Source: Polytrichum commune (Eukaryota > Streptophyta > Polytrichopsida > Polytrichales > Polytrichaceae). Taken from it: 64,000 bases of DNA. Where the stretch lies: NCBI GenBank assembly GCA_950295325.1, contig OX485806.1, positions 56,105,169 to 56,169,168 on the forward strand, read 5' to 3'. Positions 35,338-47,719 of this stretch are shown here, piece after piece (positions within the stretch are counted from its first letter, which is position 1; every line of letters begins with the position of its first letter). A program made the position numbers and the translations under genes. Below the pieces are notes generated by a model. It made no database searches. It was not told the origin of the DNA and saw only the letters and a program-made list of their open reading frames with translations.

Positions 35338-35920
35338 TTGTAATCATTTTTTTTGATTTTACCCCAATTAATTTTTCTCAAAGCCCAATTATTGTCCATT
35401 TTTCTCTTACACCACATTTTATTTTGTGCACCTCATTTTTTTGGTTTTGTAAGCGACATTTTTTTCATGAAGGACATTTTTCTTTTTACAACCATGAATT
35501 GTGAAATTCAAGTACAATATTAAATTCATGTGAACTAAATCAAAACAATAAACCTAATGCAAAGACATGCAACTGAAACATTGTCTTAGACTATGAAATA
35601 AAGTCAAATATGATAAGTTAGTTTGTATTTAAGAACACAATGTATCCAGCCTCTTGCGGGTTCAATTTAGTCCAATTTGGCTCATATTTGTGGGTCCAAT
35701 TCGGATCCTAAAGCTCAAACATAAACATTTCTAATATGCTAGATATGACAAGAAAATTATAGAGATGATTGCATCCACATCAATCCAAACACAATCACTC
35801 TCCATATACTTATACTTGTTGTGGTTTGGATGCTTTTGAAACCAATACAAGTAGACCATTGCAATTGGCAAGGTAGATCCCCTGTTTCTGTTTTGAATTG
35901 CCTTCTTCATCAAGTCGATT
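35338..35920. other. AT-rich flank, nothing recognised
   Basis: This is sequence into which the gypsy element inserted on its right side. It holds T-rich runs and no coding, RNA or repeat feature I can support. Confidence 0.5.
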
Positions 35921-35924
35921 GCCT

Positions 35925-36691
35925 ACCTTCATGGAAGTCCAATCTTATGTTGATCATCGCATTGCCGGAGCAACATTACAACAACCCGAACCATACTAGG
36001 CAACTATGGCCTCATATTGGGCCAAAGCCCATGGAGGCCGTGCCGTTCGGCCTCGGGTGGGTGAGGCCACACCACCTCACCCATATAAGCCTCTAGCACT
36101 CTAGGCGGGGCCCGTACCCCACCGTCAAGAATCCTATTGTCTCTCTACCAAGAGGTGGGGCCAAGTAGACATTTTCCCTTAGCCGCTGGGCCTAGAAGCC
36201 CCTAGCAGCTTCAAACCATCATAACTTCTTTGTATGATGTCTGATGTTGACAAGCAACCACTCCATCTTCATCTACATTTCACGTAAATGCCGATGGGCT
36301 CTTCACTTGCCCCATTCAGGCAAATATTGAGGAAGTTATGCCTGTTCAAACCTTGGCAGTCCCGGGAATCACTTTCAGGCACTGCTGTACGAGGGCGCTG
36401 TCCCGGGACAGCGCCCCACTCAAATTGCTATAACTCCTAGCTCACACCTCCAATAAAGGTGTTCTTGAGCATTATGGAATCTACACGCCATAAGCTACGC
36501 ATAGCTAAAGGCTTAACCCTCGTGCCTCTTATTTTCTGTGTTTGGGAGGCGTTCCCAACGCCCGGGGCTTTTGCCCACACTAGGATCACTTGGGCCCTCT
36601 CACCAACGGCGTCACAAGTATCGGGTGTCACTCCGGGGTCCCCCTTGTGCCCATGGTGTTTTGGGCACTCCTCATGGAAAGTTGCGCGACA
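35925..36691 (-). mobile_element. Truncated family X LTR
   Basis: It matches the inner and distal parts of the solo LTR at 17715-18651, from the CATGGAAGTCCA word to the terminal GTTGCGCGACA. About 200 bp at the TGTCGCAACCC end are missing, so no duplication can be checked. It ends 16 bp before the next solo LTR. Confidence 0.8.
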
Positions 36692-36707
36692 TGAATTGAT
36701 AGTTGCA

Positions 36708-39498
36708 TGTGGTGCTTTTGGGCACCCCCCTCCGAGGGAGCCTAAAAGTACCGCACAAGCCCTTCGGTGAGGGTGGCCTGCCTTGGCAGGTGCCCAAGCC
36801 GAACCCGGTTGTTTTGATATTTAGTGGATGTTTTGTGTTTGTGGAGGGGTTTGATAATCGTGTCGTAATCTTCCAAAAGGTTGTGCCTAGATTCTAAGTG
36901 TCTAATAAAATTATCAAGTTCCCTAACTTAATGCCTAATCTATCCTAGTCTACGCGCAGAGGCACCAGCCTTGGGATCAAAGCAACCTAACCCTAATGAA
37001 TGAAATAACCTTACACTTTACCTTGGGCCACCTCTAATTTTTTACTTCTTATATATTAAATTCTCTAAACGGAGGGACCTTAATTAAGTACCACCCTCTC
37101 AACCTTCATTCTTAGTTTATTGTTGATTGAACAAAGCCTATGTTACTAAGTTCATAATATATGGCATCACCACCTACCTGTTTGGTGCACACCCTAACCC
37201 GAACCCTTCAAGGCCCTGTGCGGGCCTCTTGAAGGTTGATTGATACTTACACCCTCCGATCTTTGCCGTCAGAGGGGTAGTCTCAATCCTCCGAGTTAAG
37301 TTTCTGGTTGGTTTTTTGCCCACGGGCGTCGTACGAATGTTGTTGGTTATTAATTAGTTCAACATGATTTGACCACAAAAATTCAACTTGATGGAACTGG
37401 GGAATAAGGCAACCTGTATGTTCAAATTGTTGCACAATCTTCAAGGGTTGGGGCCATCACCTCCAACCCTTGGGGCCAACAACATGATGGTGGTTTCGTG
37501 GGTCATTACCTCCACCTTACCACCTACAAACATACAGAGTGGTCATGCCAGTGATTAACCCGGCTTCACCACACACGAACGAGCTATGAATGGAAAACTA
37601 CTATCACAACATTTAACCAAGAGGCTCCACACACATGGGAGTTGGAATCCCACTTGGCGGCTAGGTGGGTGATGCCCCCCTAGCCTTACATGGATAGTTG
37701 GGTTGGGGTGAGAATTTACCTTTGTCGCGCTCCCTCCAATCCTAAATTGAAGGGTGTAGGGTTGGTGCGGAACCCTTACTCCAACGCTAGGCCGCCCACC
37801 ACACCAACTCGTACCCGCCAACCTTGGATGGACGAACCTCTTCTCGTAAGGCAGCAGATACCCTTTGTTTAAACGACCACAAATTTTGCTCACAAGCTTC
37901 AATTGGAATAATTGTTAGTTATCTATAAATCTTAAAATAATAAATATAATTCATCCAATTATTAAAGCAATTGTATGGATCTTCTTAAAGATATGAGCTT
38001 ACAAAGTCAGCTCCTAACATTCAAGAGGCAGTTGGGATACCTTCATTCAAACATCCATAACTTTTGCCTATTAACTTAGATTCCAGCAAACTTAGACTTT
38101 CTAGAAACCTTAAAATCAGATCTACAACTACCCGAGATATCAAAACAACTGCATGCTTCATCTTGCAGGTATGAGCTTACAAAGTCAGCTCTTATATTTT
38201 AAGAGGCAGCTGGGATACCTTCATTCAACATCTATAACTTTTGCCTATTAACTTAGATTCTAGCAAGCTTAGACTACCTAGAAACCTTAAAATTAGATCT
38301 ACAAATATTTCAAATATTAAAACAACAGCATGCTTCCTCTTACGGGTTTAAGATTATAAAGTCAACTCTTATATTTTAAGAGGTAGCTCGGATACCTTCA
38401 TTCAAACATTCATAATTCTCATTCCTTAAATATGATTGTGACAAACTTATACTTTCTTAGAAGCTAACAACAAGAACTATAACGCATTTGAATATCAAAG
38501 CAACTAGATCATTTCTCTTTTAGTTATGCGCTTGCAAAGGTAGCGCTTGTAATTTCAGAGGCAGCTTAGACATCTTCATTCAAATACTCATAACTTTTGC
38601 TACCTAACTCTGATTCTAACAATCTTAGGCTTTTTGGAAAGCTAACATCAAAGGCTAAATTAACTTCAAATCTGAAGGCTAAACTATAGTATTTGTGTTC
38701 ATTATACTTGCTTGAAAGTGGCACAGCTACTTAGCGGCGTGTTCAAAAACATACTATCTTCTCTCAAGAATTCTAATTTATGGCTATATTGAATTAATGA
38801 GGATGTTTTCTCCTTCTAACTACGATTCTAGAAGGCTTCGCCGTGCAAAAAATAAAAATGTGGAGAGAGATTGAAAAGGAAGAGGAGTTTTTCAAACCCT
38901 CTCCAAAAAGAGTTGGACCCCTCCGCCACCGGCTTCATTCTTCGAACCCTTTCCCGAAATTTTGGCTTGGGATTTTTTTTCGGTTGAGGTTGCTACCCTC
39001 TCGCCGAGGTGGCTCCGACGGGGAACCTTAGAACATTTCTAATTTTTTGCCATCTAATTGGCAAGGGGGCAAGTGGGCAAGTAGTCCCTTTGCTTTCTTT
39101 CTATTTTTTCTTCAAAAGTCTTCAAGCCGATTTCGTCTTCTTACGCCAAACACCTCCAATAGCCTTGTGTGACCCCTATTAACTAATAAACTAATATTTG
39201 CTTAGCTAGCATATACTAACATTTGCTTAGCTAACAGTTTTTATTAGCTAGCATATTTTTTCTACTTCGGTATTTTTCTATCACTACTTAGTTTTCATTT
39301 TAACCAACCTTACCCTTCACTAGAATTTTGTTACTTCCGGTTGAAGGCCCGAAGTCTTTAGTACTCGACCTTCATTCTTCTAGGCTAATTACTAATTGAA
39401 TTAATTTTCCCTAAATTCCCTATAAATTCTAACTTTTAATGCTAACATCCTAACTTAAAGTGATCCCGCGGAGTGGTGGACCACTCTAAGGGTTCACA
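36708..39498 (+). mobile_element. Solo LTR, family Y, 2.8 kb, diverged TSD TTGCA/TAGCA
   Basis: It starts TGTGGTGCTTTTGGGC and ends GTGGACCACTCTAAGGGTTCACA, matching the LTR at 20918-23831 over its length. Flanks are TTGCA (36703-36707) and TAGCA (39499-39503), which agree at four of five bases and fit an aged duplication. A block with GCTTACAAAGTCAGCTC is repeated two or three times around 37990-38360. There is no coding capacity. Confidence 0.85.
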
Positions 39499-39505
39499 TA
39501 GCAGG

Positions 39506-39631
39506 CCTAACTCTGGTTGTTTTTCCAGCTGCCTTGACCGTAGATTCAAAACCTCGCATTTCTTTAAAACAGACACCAACATCAGACCCTAGATGTAGCA
39601 ACATAGATGTGGTGGATGATGATACAACAAG
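39506..39631 (+). pseudogene. Isolated exon-like fragment of unknown gene
   Basis: The stretch follows ACATAGCAG (acceptor-like) and ends CAACAAG/GTAATC (donor-like), with an open frame containing ALTVDSKPRISLKQTPTSD. I do not recognise the protein. It directly adjoins the end of the family Y LTR, whose duplication overlaps the acceptor. It may be the edge of a gene or captured fragment interrupted by that insertion. Confidence 0.35.
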
Positions 39632-39639
39632 GTAATCAT

Positions 39640-40865
39640 CAGAATTATTAAAATAAATAAAATTCTTCATGTGAGTTAACCTATCCTTGGATAGATATGG
39701 ATTTCCATTTAACTGGCTAACTAACCTGGATTGGTAAATGAAATGACCCTAGAATGTGATTACTAGGAGAACTTTGGAAGACGGTGGAATACTAGAAACT
39801 TGTTTCTCATGCTTGCTGAGTAGCTCCACAAACACCTGTCGAGTATCCATCAACATGTTTTTTTATAAGCAAAAAAATTAATTTACTTGCACAAGATCAA
39901 ACAATTTCCTCTTTGCACTAAATCTTGCAATTGCATCACATCTATTTTTCTTGTTTGTACATGTTCTAACAATGGATATTTCAATACAACAAATTTGTAT
40001 GCCTCAAGGCCTCTGTTTGTGTTTGATTTACATTGCTATCAATTAGTGTGGGCAAGCATGTGAAGATCAATCAAACACCACAAAGGATAAGGAAAACCTA
40101 TACTTTGAGTAGTCAAACTAAAAGGCAAACATTATGAGTCCTATTTAAACTTTGAAGCTTTATACGATCAAACCTTACCCTAGACCCAATCTCACACCCA
40201 ATAGATTGAAATTGAAGGATGATTTTCAAGCACCTTAACATACAACGATTTCACAACCCCATTGCACATGTACCTTAACCCTCAACTCAAAATTCCTAAA
40301 CCTTGATCTATGTTGCAATGAACTTTAATAACCCTTAACACAAAAGAATCCACTCTACTTATTGGATCAACTCCCGTCGCTAAAGGCTCCTTGTTGCTAA
40401 TATGACAAGAACACACACGCCTTTCATTGAAGCAGGGTTGCCGTCCTCCCTTTCCTACTCTTATTCTCTTGCTACATAATGAGCCTCTCACCCTAGACTA
40501 CTGAGACCCCTCCAACTTAGCTTTTGTTTTCCCGCGTTGCCCAATGGCCAATGGTCTCTAGGCAGCCTGAAGAAAAAACGAGTTTTTCTCTTTTGTATTG
40601 GAAAAAAAAATATTCAAACAAAGCGCCAAAATTTTCCCTCCCCGCACGTGAGGAGAGACCATTAACTCCACATTGGAACCATTGGTTTAATAATGTTCAA
40701 GCAAGCCAACGTGCAAAATCATCCATCCAAGAATTTTCAACAAAAAATTATGTTTTTTTCATTCACTAGCATAAACCCTACCCTAGATCCACTACCCCTA
40801 GTAATTATTTTCATGTTGTTTTACATGTGCCAACAAGATAAAAGAGGCCATTATATGTGATGGTA
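39640..40865. other. AT-rich stretch without recognised genes
   Basis: Short open frames on both strands show no family resemblance. Nothing else can be supported. Confidence 0.45.
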
Positions 40866-40871
40866 ATCTAC

Positions 40872-41420
40872 ATTGTTGTGTAAATAACGATTGTGTGTCA
40901 CTGCAGCTTGAGTACCAACCAGCACTAACAAACAACACTAAAACATAACAAAGTAATACATAAACAATACATCTCGACAAAGAAAAAACCAAACCCTTAC
41001 AAAAGCTTTAAATCTCTCTTCAAATGCACATAATTAATCAAGTTATCTCTCACTCCACCACGGGAGAATCCAAGAGTGTAAGTAGGGGAAGAAGAATTCA
41101 AGATTCATTGCAAAAACATATAATCTTCACCTCACACAAATTCTTTCCACACTCTCATTCACAAGGCTTGACTTGGCAATAATGCCAAACCAAAAAGGAG
41201 GCTCCTCACTTAGGAACTTCCCTCTCTGCATATTATATTGATCCATCCAAACCTAAATAAATAAAACCCAACGGATAAGGTGCGGCCGCCGACGCCGCAT
41301 ACTGTGACAGTTGTCGTGTAAATAACGATCGTGTGTCACTACAGCTCGAGTATCAACCACCACTAACAAATAACACTAAAACATAGCAAAATCACACATA
41401 AACAACACACGTTGACATGG
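40872..41420 (-). mobile_element. Probable 3' LTR remnant with internal duplication
   Basis: A block of about 110 bp occurs twice in the same orientation (40872-40981 and 41312-41420), sharing AAATAACGAT(T/C)GTGTGTCACT and AACACTAAAACATA. Read on the minus strand, the right copy begins TGTCAACGTGTGTTG directly after the purine-rich GTTGAGGGGGCCA, downstream of the pol and PHD reading frame. It is therefore the likely start of that element's 3' LTR. The 5' LTR partner is not found. Confidence 0.5.
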
Positions 41421-41714
41421 CCCCCTCAACTGACTATGGAGTCCTACCAAACAGCTAGGACCAATGCCAATCCAAAGGGCATAGATAATGAAGGATTGCT
41501 CCATAACAAACTAGTATGGTGAATATCATTCCACGGAACTGTAGGCTAGGTGCAGTGTGAGCCCCATCTTTAATTGCCTTTGATGATTGGCCATCAAATT
41601 CCAAAGAATTAATTCCACCATCTCATGTTCGATCGCGTGTCTAAACTATAACTCATTATTTTCCATTTGGACATGCATAACACAGTGAAAGCCACACATG
41701 ATCATTGAGTACGA

Positions 41715-44504
41715 CTAGTGAAAGCACTAGGTACTAAGAATCCTCGACAACAAGGAAAACTCCACTGTCCAACTGGTAGAGAAGTCAAGGGTGGCCTCAA
41801 ACATGCCATGTGCCAACCACGTTGACATTAATCACACAAGAGCATGGTAGCCGTTCATTTCTTGTCCCCCCACACAAAACATGGAAAACCCTCTGAAACG
41901 ACGGCCAATTCAGGATGGATTATACCGTTGATGGGTACATGACATGGACATTCATAATTTTTGGAATGCTCACGACATTCCCAACCATCCTTGCCTTCCA
42001 ACAACAACAAACCACACAGCAACACCTCCTTCATCTGAAGGATAATGCTCCCCGCCGTGACATCCAATGTCGTGGGTACATCACATTGGAGATAGACATA
42101 ATCCCCTTGTCGGAATCTCCACAATTGAGGTCGGTAAGCACCACTACAAATGCGTGAATAACGTAGCGTGTCACGGTGCTGAGCAATGGACAAATTTTCC
42201 ATGGCCATAGGCATGGCCCTCTAGAAAAGTTGAGCCCGCTCCTGCAAACACTTTGCCCAAATGTTTGGGTCATCCAAGTCCACAACAGGAGCTAGCTTTT
42301 CCCGAATGGAACTTGGAGTATAAGCTCACGTCCATACAACAACTGATACGGGCTGTAGAACGCCAAAGAGGCATGCCTACTTAATCGATAGCCCATAGCA
42401 ATCCAAGGCAACATAAGGTTCCAATTCCGGTGGCTCCCATGAAGTAATCCATACTTCCTCAAGCCACGCTTGGTTGTCTTAACAATCCATTCACCCAAGC
42501 CATCTGCCTCCGGATGATCCCGAGAGGTGATACGGTGATCTATGAGAGCCTTTGTGTACAACTCCTAAGAAATACCCGGAATTCCTTCCCTTGGTCCGTT
42601 AGTATCTCATCCGGTGCTCCAAAACGTGCCAACACACGATCCCAAAAAGTGGTCGTGGCCAACCTTGCAAAGTTTTGGGGTAGAGCAACAAGCTCAATCC
42701 ACTTGCTAAAATGCTCCACCATCACCAGCATGTACTGTGCTCCACGCGGTGTGACAACCAACAGTCTTACAAAGTCCAACGACCAACGATAGCCCAATCT
42801 CATGATAGGTAAGGGTTGTAACTGAGGTGACAAGGTGTTAAAGCTAGATTTGACCTGGTCATAAACTTCATATCTCCTGACATAAGCAGCTACATGGTGA
42901 TACATGCCAATCCACCAATATTGGCCACACAACATTGAATGTGTCCTGCGTATGCCAAAATGGCCAAGTTCCTCGTGCACTCGTCGCACCAAGGAAGACC
43001 TCTGATCCGGTCTAGGGACAATACGCCTTGTCCCATCCGACCATAATCAAAATAAGAAACCGTTCTCCCAACAAAACCTTGTTGTTCGATGTCCAATCCT
43101 ATTCCTTTCCATTGCCAAGGTAGACGAAGGAAAGGTCCCCTACTGAAGCTTATGTAATACAGGAAGATCCTCCTATATATCCGCAATAGCTTCAAGTCGA
43201 TCGGTCTCATCATCCGATCCATGTATCGGAACCTCAATAGCATCGCCAAAAAACAAAGTGAGGTAAGCAATCATGTGCCAACCTGGAACCTCCTCTCGAT
43301 CATATTTTCCACGCCACCTGGCCCCGGTCAAGTCCTAATCCGAAGGACTTGGATTGTGTAAAAGTCCATCTACATTCAAGTTGGTAATCCCAGCATGGTG
43401 CACCACATCAAATTCACACTCCTAGAGCAACAAAGGCCACCTTGCAAGCTTGTCAATAAACTTATTCGACTCTATGACCCACCGTAACGGCTGATGGTTA
43501 GTCACCAAAGTAAAGCGTTGATCATAAAAATATGGTTGGAAATGGGCAATAGCCCACACCGCCGCCAATGCTTGTCCCTCATAGGACGAATAATTGGCCT
43601 CCATAGTGTTGATGCTTCGCAAAGTATAAGCAACAACATACTTGCGGCCAAGATCATCCTTCTAATTGAGAAATGCTCCCAAACCCAATGAACTCTAGTT
43701 TGTGTGCAACAGGAAGGATTTGGAGACATCCGGACGTCGAAGCACTCGAGCCGCACCTAAATTTTACTTCAATGTCTCGAATACCTACTGTTGCTCACGA
43801 TGCCAAGTCCAAGGTTGGTCCTTGCTCATGAGAATGGTGAGAGGCTTGGTGATCAAGCTAAAGTTCTTGACAAATCGGCGATAATAATTCGCCAAGCCCA
43901 GAAAAACACAAAGTCTCGGCACATCGACCAGTGCCAAGATTTTTTGCAATGCGTCCACCTTAGTTTGTTGCACCCAAAGACCTGCACTAGTGGAATAATC
44001 ATATGATCTAGATATACTAGTCGGTCATGGAAAACTTGCACTTGCTATGATGCAAGCGCAATCCCCACCGCCGCAACCGTTAAAAAACGGGTTGCAGATG
44101 CCTCACATGCTCTTGCGGTGTCTTCTTGAAAATGTTAACGTCATCAATGTAACACCGAGCAAAGGGCAAGCCAAAGAGAACTTGGTCCATCACTCTTTGA
44201 AACTCAGCATGTGCATTCTTGAGGCCAAATGGAAGAAACTTCCAATGATATACTCGATCATTCCCATCCTGATCAACTCCCCAGAATGCGGTTTTCACTC
44301 GATCTTCCACCAAGTAATGAGAACTGTTGATAGCCGAATCTCAAGTCTAGGGTGCTAAAGACTCGAGAAAATCCGATCACATCAAACAACTCCTCCAAGA
44401 TTGGCATGGGATACCGATCCGATTTGGTCTTCCAATTAACTGGACTGTAATCCCTGCACATCCGCTTCTCCGTTCAATTGCCAAAGATATCCTTATTTGA
44501 TGGC
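41715..44504 (-). pseudogene. pol: Ty3/gypsy pol: RT, RNase H, integrase, PHD finger
   Basis: Broken frames on the minus strand give a nearly complete pol. RT (44504-43990) has RYPMPILEELFD, LPFGLKNAHAEFQRVMDQ and the active site CYIDDVNIF. The RNase H part (43850-43380) has YVVAYTLRSI and NYSSYEGQALAAVWAIAHF, with TNHQPL in place of TDHQPL. The integrase has HEELGHFG with its Cys pair lost, catalytic Asp in RWSLDFV and ILTDQGKEF, and Glu in ADGLGEW (42992-42290). The C-terminus (42200-41745) carries LDVTAG, HPELAVVSEGFPCFVWGDKK and, after a stop, TATMLLCD.CQRGWHMACL, a PHD finger with one Cys replaced by Trp. Many stops and shifts make it inactive. It shares its RT with the plus-strand copy at 47720-48586. 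Upstream parts are cut off by an LTR at 44510. Confidence 0.88.
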
Positions 44505-44509
44505 ATAAC

Positions 44510-44931
44510 TGTGAGCCCAATATGGTGCCCACATATGTTCTTAATCTTAAAGTTCATTAAAACTTAGAGATTGTGAGTGCATTGAAATTTCAAAAAGATA
44601 AAAAGAGTTACGTCCTTAAGTTTAGATTTGAATTAAGTTAAAGCCTATGTTATGAGTCATTTAGAGGTTAGGATCTTTGCGGAATTAATTTAGGAATTAG
44701 TTTGAGAATTAGGTAGTACTTCGGGCAAATTGTTTAAAGTCAAGGTTTTAGCGTAAGAATTAGGCTCCTTACTGTCCATTTTAGGGAGGGGTTAGAGGCA
44801 GGTGGTTGATTTTCCCACAGGGCAGAGGTCGGGAAAACCAGGGAGGCCCCAGGTCAGGGAAGCCAGGAATGGCTCAGGTGAATAGGGCAAAAACTCGACG
44901 AAAACACTTTTTTTTTCGTCTGGGTGCAGGG
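44510..44931 (+). mobile_element. LTR fragment of the TGTGAGCCC superfamily
   Basis: It starts TGTGAGCCCAATATGGTGCCC inside the RT of the minus-strand element. After about 420 bp it is interrupted by a family X LTR. No right end was found. Confidence 0.65.
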
Positions 44932-45837
44932 TGTCGCAACCCTTGCTAGTCCCCTTAAAAATCTTGCCAATTTGCATTTCTAGCAAAGGTCACGAGCGCT
45001 AACCCTTCACATTCCGCCATGCTAATGAATAGCTCCTCCTACCTCGGACCTTATAGTTCATAGGAGGGAACCAACCCTCCTACTTTGCTTTCGGGACTTG
45101 CCCCTTAATCGGTAACCCATTTCCCCAATGTGGACTTCCATCCATGGAAGTCCACTCCTATGTTGATCATTGCATTGCCAGAGCAACACTACAACAACCC
45201 GAACCATACTAGGCAACTATGGCCTCACAATGGGCCAAAGCCCATGGAGGCTGTGCCGTTCCGCCTCGGGTGGGTGAGGCCACACCACCTCACCCATATA
45301 AGCTTCTAGGACTCTACGCGGGGCCCCTACCCCACCGTCAAGAGACCTCTTGTCTCTCTACCAAGAGGTGGGGCCAAGTAGACATTTTCCCTTAGCTGCT
45401 GGGCCTGGAAGCCCCTAGCAGCTTCAGACCACCATGACTTCCTTGTACGAGGTTTGATGCTAACAAAAGACCAGTGCATCTTCATCTACGCTTCACGTAG
45501 ATGCCGATGGACTCCTCACTTTCCCCATTCAGGCAAGTATTAAGGAAGCTATGCCTGTTTGAACCTTGGCAGTCCTGGGAATCACTCCCAGGCACTGCTG
45601 TACCAGGGCGTTGTCCCGGGACAGCGCCCCACTCAAATTGCCATAACTCCTAGCTCACACCTCCGATTGAGGTGATCTTGACCATTCTAGAATCACCATG
45701 CCATGAGCTACGCATAGCTTATGGCTTTATCCTTGTGCCTCCTAGTCTCCGTGGGTGGGAGGCGTTCCCAACGCCCAGGGCCCTCACCCACACTAGGATC
45801 ACTTGGGCCCTCTCACCAACGGCGCCACAAGTCCCTT
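44932..45837 (-). mobile_element. Family X LTR, truncated, opposed to the next copy
   Basis: It starts TGTCGCAACCCTTGC and follows the solo LTR at 17715 to the CACAAGTCCC word, where it abuts an inverted copy. The last ~80 bp (to GCGCGACA) are missing. Confidence 0.85.
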
Positions 45838-46243
45838 GACGGTGGGGTAAAGGCCCTGCCAAAAGTCCTAGAAGCTTATATGGGTGAGGTGGTGTGGCCG
45901 AACCCAGCTGAGGCCGAATGACACAACCTCCAACATTGGCCCAATGTGAGGGCATAGTTGCCTAGTATAGTGTGGGTTGTTATAGTGTTGCTCCAACAAC
46001 GTGATGATCAATACAAGATTGGATTTCAATGGATGGAAGTCCACATTCAAAAATTGGTTACCAATTAAGGGGTGAGTCTCGAAAGCAAAGTTGGAGGGTT
46101 GGTTCCTCTCTTATGAATTATAAGGTCCAAGGTATGAGGAACTAATCATTAGCATGGCGGAATGAAAAGGGTTAGTGCTCGTGATCCTTGCTTGAAATGA
46201 ATATAACCAAGTTAGTTAAAAAGAGCTAACGAGGGTTGCGACA
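45838..46243 (+). mobile_element. 3' part of a family X LTR, in front of a primer-binding site
   Basis: It is the reverse complement of about 44932-45345, ending GAGGGTTGCGACA. Together with its neighbour it forms an inverted repeat with arms of about 400 bp. Two bases beyond its end lies a tRNA-type primer-binding site, so this is the downstream end of a 5' LTR in plus orientation whose upstream part is lost. Confidence 0.8.
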
Positions 46244-46245
46244 CG

Positions 46246-46257
46246 TGGTATTAGAGC
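46246..46257 (+). promoter_or_regulatory. Primer-binding site (initiator tRNA-Met type)
   Basis: TGGTATTAGAGC differs by one base from TGGTATCAGAGC, the complement of the 3' end of plant initiator tRNA-Met. It starts 2 bases after the LTR end. The following 46258-46500 has no room for gag and shows no recognisable coding, so an internal deletion or a junction between elements lies here. Confidence 0.75.
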
Positions 46258-46499
46258 AGGGTCCCAATATTTGAACTAGCGTTTGTAGGAAAATATGGCT
46301 ATCAAATGTGCGAATTATAATGGTAAGCCCGGGACTTCCAAATATATTCGAGGCTTAGAATACCAAATGCATCCAAAAGCTTGAAAGGTCGTAATGTTGG
46401 AATGAAACTCCAATTCAAAATGCCTAAAAGGTGATAATGTGGGAATGACCTTAGTGCAAATAAGGCACCCGGGGTCTCTTAAGGCCTATGTGCGCGAAT

Positions 46500-47660
46500 T
46501 CCACAAAGCTACTCCAGCGATGTGAGGACATTATCCTCTATCTCGGTTCTACGACACCGGTCACACCGGATAGCCCATCGGCGTTGGCACACACCATTCT
46601 GTGATGCCCACCGGACAAGGGGATTACTTTGGTGGAAGTGTTTGGGGGCATCGGAATAGGATTGACAGCCGTGTTGGAGGCTGGCCTCACGGTTCGACGG
46701 TATGTCCATGTGAATAACAGTCAAGTGTCCACCCGTGTGGCTCTTCAACATTTCCACTAGTTGGTGGTGTTGTACCCATAGCAGTTACACCCGACTACCA
46801 TTCGTGGGTGTTTTGCACGTCTCCCTCGTGATGTTACACTTATCAATGAAACAAACTTACAACAGTTGGGTCCGGTGGATATGGTGATCGCAGGATGGCC
46901 ATGCCAGGGCCACTCACGTGCTGGAGCAGGCCGAGGTCTAGAGGATCCCAAGTCTAGTCTATTATGGGACCTCATCCGGCTCATGCAGAGGTGGTTTGCC
47001 CACCAACCTTCCCTTCCAGGGTATATCTTCAATAATGTACCTTTGTTGAAGAAGACTTAGGTCAAGGTGTTAGAACACCGACATTATGTTTGTCAGCACC
47101 TTGGAGATCTCATTTTTGTGGATGTCACGAGCCTTGGTTCTTATTCCCACCGGCTTCGGTGGATTTGGACCAACCTCTCACCGTTATCCACTTTAGTTGC
47201 AATATTTTCTGCAGTGCCTCCACCTTTTGATCAGAAGGTAGATAACATCTTGGATCCAAACCGGACCTCTTTGCCGGTTGTTCGAGATGATTTACTCCCA
47301 TTGGCATTGGTCAACAAAGTGGGGCCACCACGGAGGGCCTTCCCCACTTTTATGACGTTTCCACAGTCATTCGCATTCTGCGATCGGGGGTCGGGTATGG
47401 TGTGGGATGCTCACACCAAAACCCACACTGAATCATTGGCTGATGAATGGGAGCATACCATGGGATTCCGCACTGGCACCACTGCAGCTCCTTGCCTTTC
47501 TGAGGGCCAACGACGCTTTGTGTTGGGCCAAGCCATAAATCTTTATACCATGGTGGGGACTGTTGATTTATGCCTTGCATTGCAACGACATCATGGTGAC
47601 CAGTTGTTCTATATAGGGGCAGAGGACTCTGGTCAGGGGCATAGCAATTCACATCCATAG
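46500..47660 (+). pseudogene. DNMT3-like cytosine-5 DNA methyltransferase in a gypsy element
   Basis: The frame carries the conserved C5-methyltransferase motifs in order. Motif I is TLVEVFGGIGIGLTAVLEAG (SAM binding, F-G-G-I-G at 46641). A motif II-like VHVNNSQ follows. Motif IV is GPVDMVIAGWPCQGHS with the catalytic Cys (PCQ at 46899-46907). Motif VI is FNNVPLL, where ENV is expected (47031-47039), so the catalytic Glu is replaced by Asn. A motif VIII-like HRLRWIWTNL is near 47146, and a motif X-like RRFVLGQAINL near 47512. Order and wording (AGAGRGLEDP, RWIWTNL) fit DNMT3/DRM-like rather than DNMT1 enzymes. Stops occur near 46590, 46758 and 47058. It is followed by gypsy RT in the same direction. 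The product would methylate cytosine in DNA; this copy is dead. Confidence 0.85.
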
Positions 47661-47719
47661 ATAAGGGAATTGAGGTCATGACTGGAGAAGCCGAACGAAT
47701 ATTTTGATTCAAACAACAG

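Noticed and set aside
41557..41580. Another TGTGAGCCC LTR start
   Set aside because: The similarity ends after ten bases and no LTR text follows. It is taken as chance.
44932..46243. A single element with 400-bp terminal inverted repeats
   Set aside because: The left flank CAGGG and the right flank CGTGG do not match, and both arms are recognisable parts of the family X LTR. Two truncated LTRs are more likely.
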